Below are positions 26,446-37,239 of a DNA stretch of 64,000 bases, in pieces (position 1 is the stretch's first letter; each line of letters opens with the position of its first letter). The notes below the pieces were generated by a model. It made no database searches. It saw nothing but the letters and a program-made list of their open reading frames with translations, and was not told the DNA's origin. The stretch comes from Adiantum capillus-veneris (taxonomy: Eukaryota; Streptophyta; Polypodiopsida; Polypodiales; Pteridaceae), in the NCBI GenBank assembly GCA_014529385.2, contig CM043942.1, positions 29,572,969 through 29,636,968 on the forward strand. The letters are read 5' to 3'. The position numbers were made by a program, and so were the translations under genes.

Positions 26446-27162
26446 TTTGTGTCTACACTCTATCCCAATTCTATTGTGTAATACTTCTGTGATTAAGTGT
26501 TGATTAGCATGCTATTACAATGGTTCTCTCTCTCATCCTCCCTAATCCCATAAACTTTTGTACTCCGTGACTTGCACCTTATTTGGTATACAAATCATTC
26601 CAAGCATTGCAAAGCACAATGTCCATTGCTAACAAAAGCAATCCAAATTTTCTTTGCTACTGTCATACTGGATGCTTTTGCAATTCATATGCTTCAAGAA
26701 ATTTCATTTCGAACTAGAATCTCCTCAAGAACTTGTTGTGCTATCTAAAGTCCACCACATTTGACTTACATATCAACCAAAGCACTGCAAAACACCGCAT
26801 GGCAGCTGACATTCTTTTGCCAAAAAACCTTTTAAAAATTCTATTATTTTTGTGCTTTTCTCCTAGTGGACGCGGAGCATCACGACATCGGGAAACTCAA
26901 TGCCCATTTGGAATCTTTACAGCGGCTACTCAAATGAGTAAGTTTACCACTCAAATGGCTAAGTTTATCTTTGATCTTGAGATGACTTCTCTTGTTTGGT
27001 GTTCACCAAAAGGGGAAGAACTCTTCATCATTTAGTTGAGCCAGTAACATGTACCTATTGGGAGAAAGTTTTATTTCTTGTTGAGGCTTACGAGGTTGCT
27101 TTTCCTTCTATGACTCTTTAGGTGGTTGAGACGAGGAGGCCAGTATCTAAGGGAGCTGGTGC
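26446..27162. other. no feature seen
   Basis: AT-rich sequence without a supported gene or repeat. The 100-codon plus frame at 26733-27035 shows no domain. Confidence 0.5.
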
Positions 27163-27990
27163 CTACATGGTGGTTGGCTTCACGAAAGAAGGGGTGGGAT
27201 GGTGTACTTTGCCAGAGAAGGGGTGGGTGGGAGTGGTGTCCTTTTTCTCAGTTTGAGTTGAAGAAACTTGTTGAGCCTCCTCTCTAAGATTGTGCACAAG
27301 GCAATCTTTATTTTTTTGTGATTTGAGGCCACAGTGGAAGCACACATGGGGTTGGTGTTTATTACAAGATGTTGTAGGAAATAGGTCCCTCAAGATAATT
27401 CTAACATACTGAGGTGGGGGTTTGCCCAAGTCCATTTCAACAAAGATTTGGGGATGCCAAAAAGGATTAAAGTCCCGAGAAGGATGACTACCTAGAACCT
27501 TCCCAACCGTGAAGCTATCGTTTTGAGAAAGTTATTGTATTGTTGGGGAAGGTGTGGAAGTTCCATCCACACTGGGTGAAGAGCAAGGTTGTTACCCTCT
27601 AGACAAAAGGATCGTGACTCTCAAAAAAGATAGAGGGGTGCATCTATAAACACCCATTGCCAAACATGCGAACCTTGTTTGGCCATGTTCTCATTTTTAA
27701 GTATAATAATGTATAAATTTTTAGGTAGGACTTGAACTTGTTGGACCTCAATACCCAAATTAGCTAGTGATCCCTAAACCATGTACACATTACTTCTAAA
27801 GGTGGATGTGCACCACAAAGCATAAAGACAAGAGCCCTTTTTTCATATTCTATTTCATACTTATTAACTATAGCTGAGGGCAATATGCATTTAGGCACAC
27901 CTGGTTTATCCTCCGCTATTGTTGTTTCGGGATTTCCATTCAAAGCTTAATGCATGTCTTTGGTAGCTTTAACTTTGGCTTGATGGTTGA
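27163..27990 (-). pseudogene. LINE ORF1 (DUF4283/CCHC) relic
   Basis: The open end (27435-27163) reads MDLGKPPPQYVRIILRD..., then CFHCGLKSQKNKDC, a CCHC knuckle whose His is replaced by Gln. The xDLxKPLPxxV...CFHCG layout is typical of plant L1-type LINE ORF1 and related DUF4283 proteins, which bind nucleic acid in the RNP. Earlier segments (NEMAKQ, MHPSIFFESHD, PVWMELPHLPQQYNNFL) are in other frames and hold stops. It points the opposite way to the ORF2 relic at 28.4-35 kb, so the two are separate insertions or an inverted copy. Confidence 0.6.
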
Positions 27991-28747
27991 AGATCTCAAC
28001 AACATCCTTCATTCTTGCAAGGTGGTCCTCTACCTTTTATTGAAAGGTCTAATTCTGAACTTACCCCTCTTCATGAAGAGAACTTTTTAAAAAAATCCCT
28101 TCAAATGATACATACATTTTTTCATGCCCTACAACATATAAAATCACAAAATCTACACTTCATTTTTAAAGCCAAATTCAACACAAAAATGAATCAAGTC
28201 AAATAGTTGAAAGTGCAATCATGAAAAATTGGTCTCCAACCTCCACCCCTCATAACAAAATCATCGTATTACACTTAGTACTATATAATATGCATGTATA
28301 TGTATCGATTTTTAATAAAAAAGTGCCCTTCAAGGGAAACATTGTCTTTGGTCTTCCCTTTCACAAGGAGGGCAAATTTTTGAAATAGCCATTCATAGGA
28401 AAATTCTCAAAATTTTGACACGTCTCTTGAAGGTCAAAAGTGGCCTTGAAGGGTTTTGCACTGGGTGTTTTCACCAGATAGATCACCTCCGAAGTGGGTC
28501 GCCTCCAACCCCGACTTCTGCAAAGAGCTGGTGCACACCATCGCCAATGCTTTCAAGTTCATCACTACATCCCCCTCCACCACTGTCTCCTTCTTGCACA
28601 CCAGCATGCAGTATTTGTTGAAGTCGACGTGGCTGTCCTAGTTGCAGATAATGATGCAGGTTTTGACCAAATGCGAACTTCACGAGCTCAATTGTTAGCG
28701 AATCTATTTCAAAAACTGGTGGCTTCCCAAGGTGGACAAGCCTACCC

Positions 28748-28970
28748 TATTACCATATACATGTGGTAGTGATGTGTGTGAACACACTAGGACCACCAGG
28801 GAATTTTTTCCCTCTTTAGGAGGTTTTTTCACTGTGCATTGTTTTATACGCCCATCACTCTAGGGCTATCTATCTTTTTATTCAAGGCACACACACTCTC
28901 AGTTGTGTGCCTTGAGCTTCCTTCGTCTTCTCCAAGCTGTGTGTGTTTCTCTGCAACCCTAATTCCAACA
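28748..28970 (+). repeat. copia 5' LTR
   Basis: 223-bp LTR ending CCTAATTCCAACA. About 66 bp (roughly 28776-28842) have no counterpart in the right LTR. Confidence 0.9.
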
Positions 28971-28971
28971 A

Positions 28972-28987
28972 TTGGTATCAGAGAAGG
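28972..28987 (+). promoter_or_regulatory. primer binding site, iMet tRNA
   Basis: TTGGTATCAGAGAAGG follows the 5' LTR by one base. Confidence 0.9.
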
Positions 28988-29332
28988 TTGCGTCCTCCTG
29001 ACTTAGTCACCAGCAGCTCCAGCACACGCTTGCTCACTTTCTCCGATTTATGTGAGCTTTGGCGAGCATTCACAGGTCGACAAAAATTTTGGGTGAGCCC
29101 GTAGAACCCAGTCTGCCCAAATTTCAGATTCGGGCTCATTTCGGCCTCCATTTCCACTACAGGCAGGTTTGCACAGGCAATTTCGTCATTTTGTGCAAAT
29201 TTTTTGTCAGTGCCGTTTTTTGCATAACAGGTCCTATACAGTCTACTATGGGTTGTGCTATATAGCACGTGCTAGTCTCACTCAGTTTCTCCTCATTTCG
29301 GGCAGTTTTCACATCAGGTGCAGACATTTTCA

Positions 29333-30126
29333 ATGGCTAACAACAACACAGATGTGTTCAAGATTTTTTCTGCTAAGGACAGATTGGACAAGGACAATTA
29401 CCCTATGTGGGCTTACATGATGCAGCATGTTCTTGTGTCAAAGGGTGTCTGGAATAATGTGCAGGGCATTGATGTACGTCTTGGTTCTGAGGATGTAGGT
29501 GATGTTGAGGATGTTGTAGGTCTTGCTGCAAGAATTGCTGCTATTAGAGTTGTTTTGCCTATGGCAGAACAAGCTCGTTGGGATGTAAAGAATGCGCAGG
29601 ATCATGCATTGATTGCCTTGTCTGTGAAGCCCACCATTACTCCTCACATTCGTTCAGTGAAATCTGCAAAACATGCTTGGGATATTCTAGTAGGTCTTTA
29701 TGCAAGCCGCAACATGAGGCTAAAATTGCTTTGCTACGTAAAGAGCTGGAATCGAAGATTATGCATGAGGAAGATGACATGGACACTTTCCTTGCTGGTG
29801 TTGAGGATATCAATGAGCAACTTATTTCTGCACATGAAGTCATTTCAGATAGTTCCCTTGTGCACACTGTTCTTGATGCTTTACCAGATTCTTAACAGAC
29901 TTTTGCTAGTACTTGGAAACTTATGACCCAAGGAAATCATGAAGTTGTCAAGTTTGATGCATTATGCAAATTGATGTTGCAAGAGTCACTTTCCAAAAAA
30001 ACATGACTAGGCAGTGTGCACTTGAACAGGCTTTTATTGCTTCTCAAAGAAAGGGTGGTAACAGCAATGCAGCCACTTCTTATGGTTCTGCTGCAAGTGG
30101 AAAAAATTATGTTCCTAATGCTTCTG
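29333..30126 (+). pseudogene. copia gag (UBN2-type)
   Basis: Begins MANNNTDVFKIFSAKDRLDK, then NYPMWAYMMQHVLV, the usual LxxxNYxxWxxxM start of copia Gag. This Met is chosen over one five codons earlier because it fits the family. The frame shifts near 29710 and continues as KELESKIMHEEDDMDTFLAG. It meets TAA at 29893-29895 in DALPDS-stop-QTFAST. A further shift precedes the knuckle region. Would encode the capsid; broken. Confidence 0.85.
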
Positions 30127-30173
30127 CTAGCAGCAATTTGTCTTGAAATTCTGGTGATAAAGGCAAAAAGAAG

Positions 30174-30717
30174 ATGCGTTGCCATTATTGTAAAGCTAAT
30201 GATCACTTGATCAAGCAGTGTCCTAAGCTGAAGGCCAAAGAGGCTAAAAAGAAAGAGGGTGGTTCCACTGCAAATGATGGTTCCACTACAAATGCAGCCA
30301 TTGTTGAGTCTTCTGTGAAAGGAGACTGTGATGCCGATGTTGATGCAGAATGGGCTTTTAGTCTAGAGTGCAATTACAATCCTGTTGTCCATGATGCATG
30401 CATGTCGGTTGCTGCAAATTTACATGTGTGGTATTTCGATAGTGGTGCTACAAAGCACATTACCTCACATCGTGAATTGTTCACCTCTCTCGAGTCTGTC
30501 CCTCATGGGGATTTAGTCACTCGTGCCAACAATGCCTCTTATCCGGTTCAAGGAGTTGGAAAGATTGTGCTTACTGCTGCAAATGGCAGTTCTTTTGCAC
30601 TTGTTGATGCACTTTATGTACTTGAGATCAAGAAGAATCTTTTGTCTGTATCTACACTCGCTAGACTTGGACTTGTAGTTGAATTTATGAATGATAGATG
30701 TTATGCATCAGATTGTT
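30174..30717 (+). pseudogene. copia CCHC knuckle and protease
   Basis: The frame starts MRCHYCKANDHLIKQCPKLK with an intact Cx2Cx4Hx4C knuckle, then an acidic linker. The aspartic protease signature is WYFDSGATKHIT with DSG intact, followed by ALYVLEIKKNLLSVSTLARL. It stops matching the family after VEFMNDRCYA, where the integrase should follow. The sequence instead enters a 17-bp direct repeat and then RT. Confidence 0.85.
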
Positions 30718-30752
30718 ATGCATTTGCCATGCATCTTATGCATCAGATTGTT
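30701..30752 (+). repeat. 17-bp direct repeat at integrase deletion
   Basis: TTATGCATCAGATTGTT occurs at 30701-30717 and 30736-30752, where protease ends and RT begins. Confidence 0.9.
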
Positions 30753-32293
30753 GTGCTTTGGTTGTGTCTAGCTTACATGATGTTGAGGAACCTCTATCTT
30801 TTGATGAAGCACAGAATAAAAAAAATTGGATGGCTGACATGCAATCAGAATATGACGCACTTATAGAAAATGACACATGGACTTTATGTGATTTTCCTCC
30901 TGGCAAAAAGGCCATTAGTACAAAGTGGGTTTACAAGTTGAAACGCAAGCCGGATGGTGAGATCGATCGCCATAAGGCTCGACTTGTTGCAAAGGGTTAT
31001 GCACAACAAAAAGACATAGATTATGAAGAGACTTTTGCTCCCACTTGTCCTATGACTACTGTGCGTTTTCTATGTGCATTGGCAGTTCATTTTGGTTGGG
31101 ATGTACATCAATCAAACATTGTTACTGCTTTCTTGAATGGTGACATATTTGAGGAAGTTTATGTAACACAGCCTCACGATTTTGTCGAGAAAGGACAAGA
31201 GGACAAAGTGTGTAGATGTAATAAGTCTTTGTATGGGTTGAAGCAATCTTCTCGTGCTTGGTATGAGAAAGCTGACACTCATTTGGTCAAACGAGGCTTT
31301 TGTAACAGTCCAACAAAAAGCACATTATATGTAAAGTGTGAGGGTGATGTACTTCTCATTGTGGTTCTTTATGTAGATGATTTGCTGATCACTGGACCAA
31401 ATGAGAGACATATTGCTGAATTTAAGGCTGATTTGAATGCTACTTTCAAGATGAAAGATTTGGGGATGTTGCATCATTACTTGGGCATAGAGTTTAAGCA
31501 GTGTGATGGTGGTATTGCCTTGTGTTAGAAAAGTTACATAGAGACATTGCTATGTAAGTTTGGACTTGAGGATTGCAAATCTATTGCCACTCCCATGGAA
31601 ACAGGTTTAAAATTGAGTCTTCATGATGCTGGTGATCCTGCAGATGTCACCCTTCACCAAATTCTTGTTGGATGCCTCATTTATGCATGCAGAACGAGGC
31701 CGGATATTCAATTTGCAGTCTCACAAGTCATCAGATTTATGCATAGCCCAAGGTCTACTCACTGGCAGGCTGTCAAGAGGATTTTCTGCTACCTTAGTGG
31801 CACTTTACATCTTGGCTTGTTTTATCCCAAGGGGGGATCATTGGGGGCTGGTTATTTCGACACGCGAGTGTCCACAAGTGGTTTTTGTTTCATGCTTGGC
31901 AGCTCACGTATATCATGGTTGAGCAAGAAGCAACCTACTATGGCCACTTCTAGTTGTGAGTCTGAGAACATGGCAGTCTTCACAGCTATGGTTGAGTGTG
32001 TATGGCTCAGACGCCTTATGGCTGATTTGGGTGTTGGATAGGACACTGCCAACACTATCTACACTGAGAGTCATAGTGCATTGGCAGTTGTGAGGAACCC
32101 AGTTTTTCATGCTTGCACAAAGCACATTGAGGTGCATTACCACTATGTCATGGAGAGGCTCTCAACAGGAGAGATCAGCTTGGCTTATGTGCCAACACAG
32201 GACAACCTTGCAGATCTTTTCATAAAGGCATTGTCTTGTGAGAAGCTCGAAGCTTTCCGCAAAGCTTTAGGCTTACTCCCCTTTGTGGACTGA
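30753..32293 (+). pseudogene. copia RT and RNase H
   Basis: RT reads NKKNWMADMQSEYDALIEND ... VLYVDDLLITG with the YVDD catalytic box intact. RNase H reads STSGFCFMLGSSRISW and ends LLPFVD at 32293. Two in-frame TAG codons, 31526-31528 and 32039-32041, both sit where the family has Gln (CAG to TAG). An in-frame deletion at about 31850 replaces the catalytic DADW segment of RNase H with GYFDTR. Otherwise the frame is preserved for 1.5 kb. Confidence 0.9.
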
Positions 32294-32356
32294 TCATGTC
32301 CTCAGGGCATGGCACTTCCCTTTACTCATGTGCCAGCTCTCGTTCACCGCATCACT

Positions 32357-32368
32357 CTAGGGGGAATT
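32357..32368 (+). promoter_or_regulatory. polypurine tract
   Basis: CTAGGGGGAATT directly precedes the 3' LTR. Confidence 0.75.
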
Positions 32369-32525
32369 TGTTACCATATACATGTGGTAGTGATGTGTAC
32401 GCCCATCACTCTAGGGCTATCTATCTTTCCATTGCACACTAAGTAACACACTCTCAGTTCTGTGCCTTGAGCTTCCTTCATCTTCTCCAAGCTGTGTGTG
32501 TTTCTCTGCAACCCTAATTCCAACA
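32369..32525 (+). repeat. copia 3' LTR, internally deleted
   Basis: 157-bp LTR starting TGTTACCATATACATG. It matches the 5' LTR but lacks the internal 66-bp block. Confidence 0.9.
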
Positions 32526-35009
32526 TACCCAAAAATGTTCAAGCTACTCAGACGAAAAAAGGCTAAAGATAACACCCCCTACTTCTCATAGGCAATGGGG
32601 AATACTCATCTGCCCAAGAAAATTTAGCCCTTATTCATCAACATTTTTGCAATTCCACCATCAAGCTCCACAACCAAGGTACGGGCCCAAGAAGAAATCT
32701 CATGACATAGAAGGAAAGTTGTTCCTTAGCACAATAGCTAGACTCCCTCTTTTCTATTTAAGAGATCAAAGAAGCCATCAAATCTATTAAAAAAGTAAGA
32801 GCCCAGGATATGACAGGCTCCCACCCGAGTTCTTCTATGTCTTCATCAACATGCTTGCACCCAAGATTCTCCTACTATGGGAAGGTCTCTTAAATATAAA
32901 TATCCACCCGATTTTGTTAACACAATGTCAAGCTTATACACAAAAAGGGACAAAAATCGGCCATCATCAATTGTCACCCTATCAGCATGTTATCATGTGC
33001 TTACAAAATCTTGGATAAAGTCCTCACTCTCTCATGCTCCATTTTCACCCTCAAGTCTAGATCAATAAGGAACAAAAAGGTTTCATCCAGGAAAGATTTA
33101 TTTTGGATGCCATCATTGCTTTATGGGAGGGTATCAAATATCAAAAGGCACTAACCAAGATTTTCTCTTTGCAAAGATAGATTTTGACAAAGCCTACAAT
33201 AGAATAAAATGGAATTTTCATCCAATCTTTGAAAGATATGGGATGGGCCCACATCTAATCTTGGGTATTATAACCCTCCTACGTAATGCTAATTCAAAGG
33301 TTTGTGTCAATGGATGCTAACCAATCCAATAAATCTCATGAGATCTATTAGGAAAGGTTGCCCGTTGGCACCCCTCCTTTGTCTCTGAAGGTTTAACCTG
33401 CCTGGTCCAAGATAGGATTCAACAAGGCAATATCAAGGGAATTATTCTTCTTGAAGGCAATCAGACCAACTACTTACAAACGACGCCACCGGCGTGATTC
33501 ACAATGATGACCATTCCATTGCATAATTGTGGAAATGCATAGACTTCTTCTGCACATGTTTAGGTTCAATGATCAACCATGTTTAGGTTCAATGATCAAC
33601 CATTCCAAAACGGGCATATACTCCTCCACAAAATGCATCTCAATCAAGATCAGAGCACATGCCTGTCAAGAAATAGCAAAAGGGGAGCTTTTTTGTTTTG
33701 ATATTAGTCAAAATTAGCAGTGTAATTGGATCTATCTTAAATTTGAAGCTAATCTTAAAATATGGGAAGGCTTTCTTTTCAACATGACAAGTGGATTTTT
33801 TATCATAAATCTTTATATTGTGTCCTCCTTATTGTTTTATAACTCTTGCTAATGACCCCCCCAAAACAGATCTCCAACAAGTTCATAAGGTTTGCAGAAA
33901 CTTCTTATGGAAGGTGGACCCCTCTAAAAAAGGCATGGCGAAAGTCGACTGGGAGTTCTATCCCCTCCCTAAGGATAAAGAGGGTTTGGATATCATTGAT
34001 ATCTCAACAACAACGGATAACTCATGGAATCTTTTTTGCTCCACATAGTGATTGGGCTTAGCTTATCCAGAAGATATCAAACAATATTCTTTTACTCAAG
34101 CCTCCTCATGGAAAGGTCTTCCTGTATTGCCTAAATTTGTGTCACCCTTTCCCATTAAGTACAAAGGTTTAGAGCTAATTAAAGGAATGTGGCAAGCATG
34201 GAACAAATACAAACCCTTCCTCATCTTTGATATTCATGATATATCTCACTGGGATAACATTAAATTCAATTGCCTCTAGTGGTCTACAATGAATATTCCT
34301 CGTCTAGATCCTCATGATATTCATAAAGTCCACAAGATTTTTAAGAAGGGCATCTGTCCTTGACAAGATTTATGGGATAAAGGAAAAAGTAGATTCTTTT
34401 CAGCAAATGAACAGACTAATATTTTTGACCTCTCAATTAATGACACCACTTTTCTCTATAATCCTTTTTCTTGAAGGTCATAGTTGAAAGATGCCTAGAT
34501 TTAAGGCGACTACAATGGACAGATTGGTGGCCTCTCAATAAAATCCCCCTACTCCAACAACCCACATTAGCACCTCTTCATAGTAAATTAAATAAAAGAT
34601 GGGGCCTTTACAAAGAACAATAGACAATGGAAGTAGAAATTTACAATGATTTGGCTAAACCTTTTGCCCTTAAAATAAATCCGATTGGTTGTGGTTAATT
34701 CTTCACAAAAGTATATGGACAGGTGTTCAACTTCTAAGTATGGACTTTGGGATGGGATTTTCCAACCCTACAAATCTGCTCAAAAAGACAATTATCATTT
34801 GTTTATTATAATAAAACTACCTTGCACATTTTGAAATAGCTAGTCAGCATTAAATGTTCAAATTTGTCGTGGCAACACATTTTTGTAGGGAATTTTATGT
34901 GAGGTAAATATTTATGGTACATTTGGTTTAAAAGGTATAATAAAAATTTTACCAATTATCAGCAAGTTAGCAATGAATTGCTCTCTATTATTACTCTACA
35001 GGTCTCTTA

Positions 35010-35291
35010 AGCTAAAAGCCGCATGCGAAGCCAAACATTCGTTCGATTGCGAATTGCGATGCGTAGAAAGATATGTGGTTGATGAAGGAGAAATATGTGC
35101 AGATAAAATGGTGGACCATGCTGAAGCATTCCTTAATCCAGTACATGAATAAGAAAGCGAGTTTGTTGAAGCAGTCGGATCTCTGCTAATTGAGTTGGAT
35201 ATCTACCAAGAACACCGCAGGCTGGATACACACTGCCTATGTGCCTACCCGTCACTTTTGCACATGGGAAGTATGAGTTTAAAAAAGTGAT
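35010..35291 (+). pseudogene. coding-like fragment, unknown
   Basis: One plus frame reads KAACEAKHSFDCELRCVERY, VVDEGEICADKMVDHAEAFL, a TAA in NPVHE-stop-ESEFVEAVGS, then LLIELDIYQEHRRLDTHC and a stop near 35291. The amino-acid composition is protein-like, but I recognise no family. It lies between the LINE relic and the prefoldin-like gene. Confidence 0.3.
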
Positions 35292-35608
35292 AAGAATCTT
35301 GTTGTGTGGCTTTAGCCTACCGGTTTGACGATGGAACCTTGCTGAGGTGTACGAAGTTCAACACCCTTCCATGCTTGGACAGGTGGGTCCGATTGTCCAT
35401 TCTTTTGGGCGCTGCCTGTTTTTTGCAGCCCATCATATTTTGCCAATTGAATTCCACATCCGCACGTCCAAGCACGAGCATGCAACGCGTAAGCAGCCTC
35501 AATAAAGTGGTTGATGCTTATCCTCGTCACTGTCTCACACGAGGTTAGCCAAGGGGGATCTAAGGCCCAAATTTGGGGGTGTGGAGCGGCTTTCATCTCA
35601 GCAGTCCT

Positions 35609-35683
35609 GAACTAGGGGGTGAACTAAGGGTGAATTTGGGACAAAATGGTGCCTTGAGTTCACCCTTAATTCACTCCTAGTTC
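35609..35683. repeat. inverted repeat (hairpin)
   Basis: GAACTAGGGGGTGAACTAAG... at 35609-35634 is nearly the reverse complement of 35659-35683 (two mismatches and one indel), with a loop of about 24 bases. Confidence 0.8.
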
Positions 35684-35788
35684 ACGTGCCTTGTGGGGTG
35701 TGGGTTGAATCCATAACCTCTCGATTGCCACACCAATGCCACCAACACGCTAGCGCATGTCATTGCCCATGTTGGCACGGCACATGAT

Positions 35789-35880
35789 CACACCTTAGTT
35801 TACCCGCCCCTAATGAACTAAAGGTCACACCCTAGTTTACCCGCCCCTAGTACCTTTAGTCCACCCACCCCTAGTTCATT
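35789..35880. repeat. 37-bp tandem repeat
   Basis: CACACCTTAGTTTACCCGCC recurs at 35826 as CACACCCTAGTTTACCCGCC, with a partial third copy. It lies upstream of the prefoldin-like gene and is followed by a C-rich run at 35914-35935. Confidence 0.8.
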
Positions 35881-35981
35881 GAATGATCCAACGGCTGAGA
35901 TTAAAGCCGGCTCCCCCCCTCCCCCCCCCCCCCTCTTCAATTTTGGGCATTAGATCCCCTCCGAGCCTCATGTCCGTGCCA

Positions 35982-35988
35982 TATATAG
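35982..35988 (+). promoter_or_regulatory. TATA box, prefoldin-like gene
   Basis: TATATAG lies 106-112 bases before the ATG at 36094, a spacing that allows a start site near 36015 and an 80-base leader. Confidence 0.5.
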
Positions 35989-36093
35989 ACGAGGCTTAAC
36001 GCAAAGTGTCTGATTCAAATACTCCTCTCTCGCCTTTGTTCGCTACTACTTATTTGCAAATTGCCTCTTGAATTTGTGCACAGGGTCCTCGAA

Positions 36094-36150
36094 ATGGAAG
36101 GCAATTCTCATCATGATGACTCGGATAATCAAGCTGCCGTGAGACAAGAG
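36094..36150 (+). CDS. prefoldin-like protein, exon 1
   Basis: MEGNSHHDDSDNQAAVRQE, 19 codons, ending at CAAGAG/GTAGGA in phase 0. The short acidic N-terminus matches what small plant prefoldin-like (ASDURF-type) proteins have before their first helix. I link it to the exons at 60104-61296 because phases and sequence character agree (RQE then VQKLEV) and because no other upstream exon is visible. The linkage is an inference over 24 kb of transposon DNA. The unspliced frame runs on to a TAA near 36213. Confidence 0.5.
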
Positions 36151-37239
36151 GTAGGAGATCCGAACCCATGGCTATGCAGTGCATTCCTGTGTTCAGATAG
36201 GCTTCGTAATAGCACATAAGTTGATAACATAGAAGCAGTTTATCTTAAGCCATTGAATCAAATCCAACAGCTGTGGCTGTCTGAATGTTAACAGCTCTGG
36301 TGTGCAGCTACATGCTTCATGTTGTATTTCATGACAGTACAAACAGAAAAGGCGTTTCCAGTTCCTTGATGACAGCTTGATACGTGTTCTGTGGCATTCA
36401 CCCCGGTAGTAAAAAGCATACATGGCATCATTTTTTGCTATCGTAGAATGTAAAGACGAAGTGGGTGGGCACTAGGTGTTAGCAGATTTGTCAACCATCC
36501 AATCGCTAGAAAGACCAAGCAAATAGAAGGCATGTAAGGGACATGTGAAGACCGTACCTGACTGGAGCAGAATAGAGCCAACTTCAAGCTGCACCCATGA
36601 GCCCGAAACTAGCTGCAACAGCCCAGGAATTGCGGCATGAATCTCGGACATCTCTACAGCCGTACAGACTCATGATGTGGCATCATACGGTGCCGACATG
36701 GTAACACTGAAGTGACTGAACTGTAAGTAGGGGTGTTTTTTGGGCGCCAATTATTTATAATGACATATAGTAAGAAGTCCTCAACAAGTAATATTTTTTT
36801 TTATGTTGATGAACTGTTGCAGTTACAATTGCCTAGTCATATAATCTGAGTGCTAGAGGAACCTTGGCCTCTCACTTATAGACACTTGGCCCTAAGAAGC
36901 AAATTTGTTATTTACAATTTCTCCAAAAGCGGCCAATCTGTCAAAGTGGGAAACCTCACTCATAGTTACAGGGTGACCATTTTCAGGTCTCCGTTCCCCG
37001 TTTCCATTCCAACTTCCCATTCTGAATCCCCGTTCCGTGTTTCAGGAGTGAGTATCCGTAACAGGGAATGGCATTTGATGCCCATTGCTGTCCCCCGTTC
37101 CTCGTTCCGATTTCCTGTTCCGGGTAACAATGACCTCACTCCCGTGTGTCTTGACTAGATGTTCCACTGATGGTGTGGCTGTTGAAGTGGCTCTGTGTAC
37201 GAATCTGCAGACGTGGCACTTTTTATGTGTGGTGAGCTT

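Larger units (their letters stand above)
28748..32525 (+). mobile_element. integrase-less Ty1/copia element
   Basis: 3.78-kb element with LTRs 28748-28970 and 32369-32525, flanked by perfect 5-bp target duplications TACCC (28743-28747 and 32526-32530). Primer site, gag, CCHC knuckle, protease, RT and RNase H are present in copia order, but the integrase is absent between protease and RT. The insertion splits the LINE relic. The left LTR starts TA instead of TG. A copy without integrase that still has LTRs and TSD was either mobilised in trans or lost integrase after insertion. Confidence 0.93.
28410..35000 (+). mobile_element. LINE ORF2 relic, split by copia
   Basis: Reverse-transcriptase region of a plant L1-type LINE on the plus strand with many stops. 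The part before the copia element ends WWLPKVDKP. After it come IKEAIKSIKKVRAQD (the IxxAIxxxKxxxAPG region) and KGFIQERFILDAIIALWEG. These are followed by FLFAKIDFDKAYNRIKW, RT motif A with its Asp, and KWIFYHKSLYCV, then NFLWKVDPSKKGMAKVDWEF. A zf-RVT-like tail (LILHKSIWTGVQLLS) reaches about 34.9 kb. The ends are not defined. A 23-bp direct duplication (GTTTAGGTTCAATGATCAAC...) lies at 33558-33603. Confidence 0.75.

Noticed and set aside
36850-37158. Plus-strand ORF of 102 codons (MLEEPWPLTYRHLALRS)
   Set aside because: Low-complexity TTCC/CCGTTC-rich sequence with no domain or splice support.
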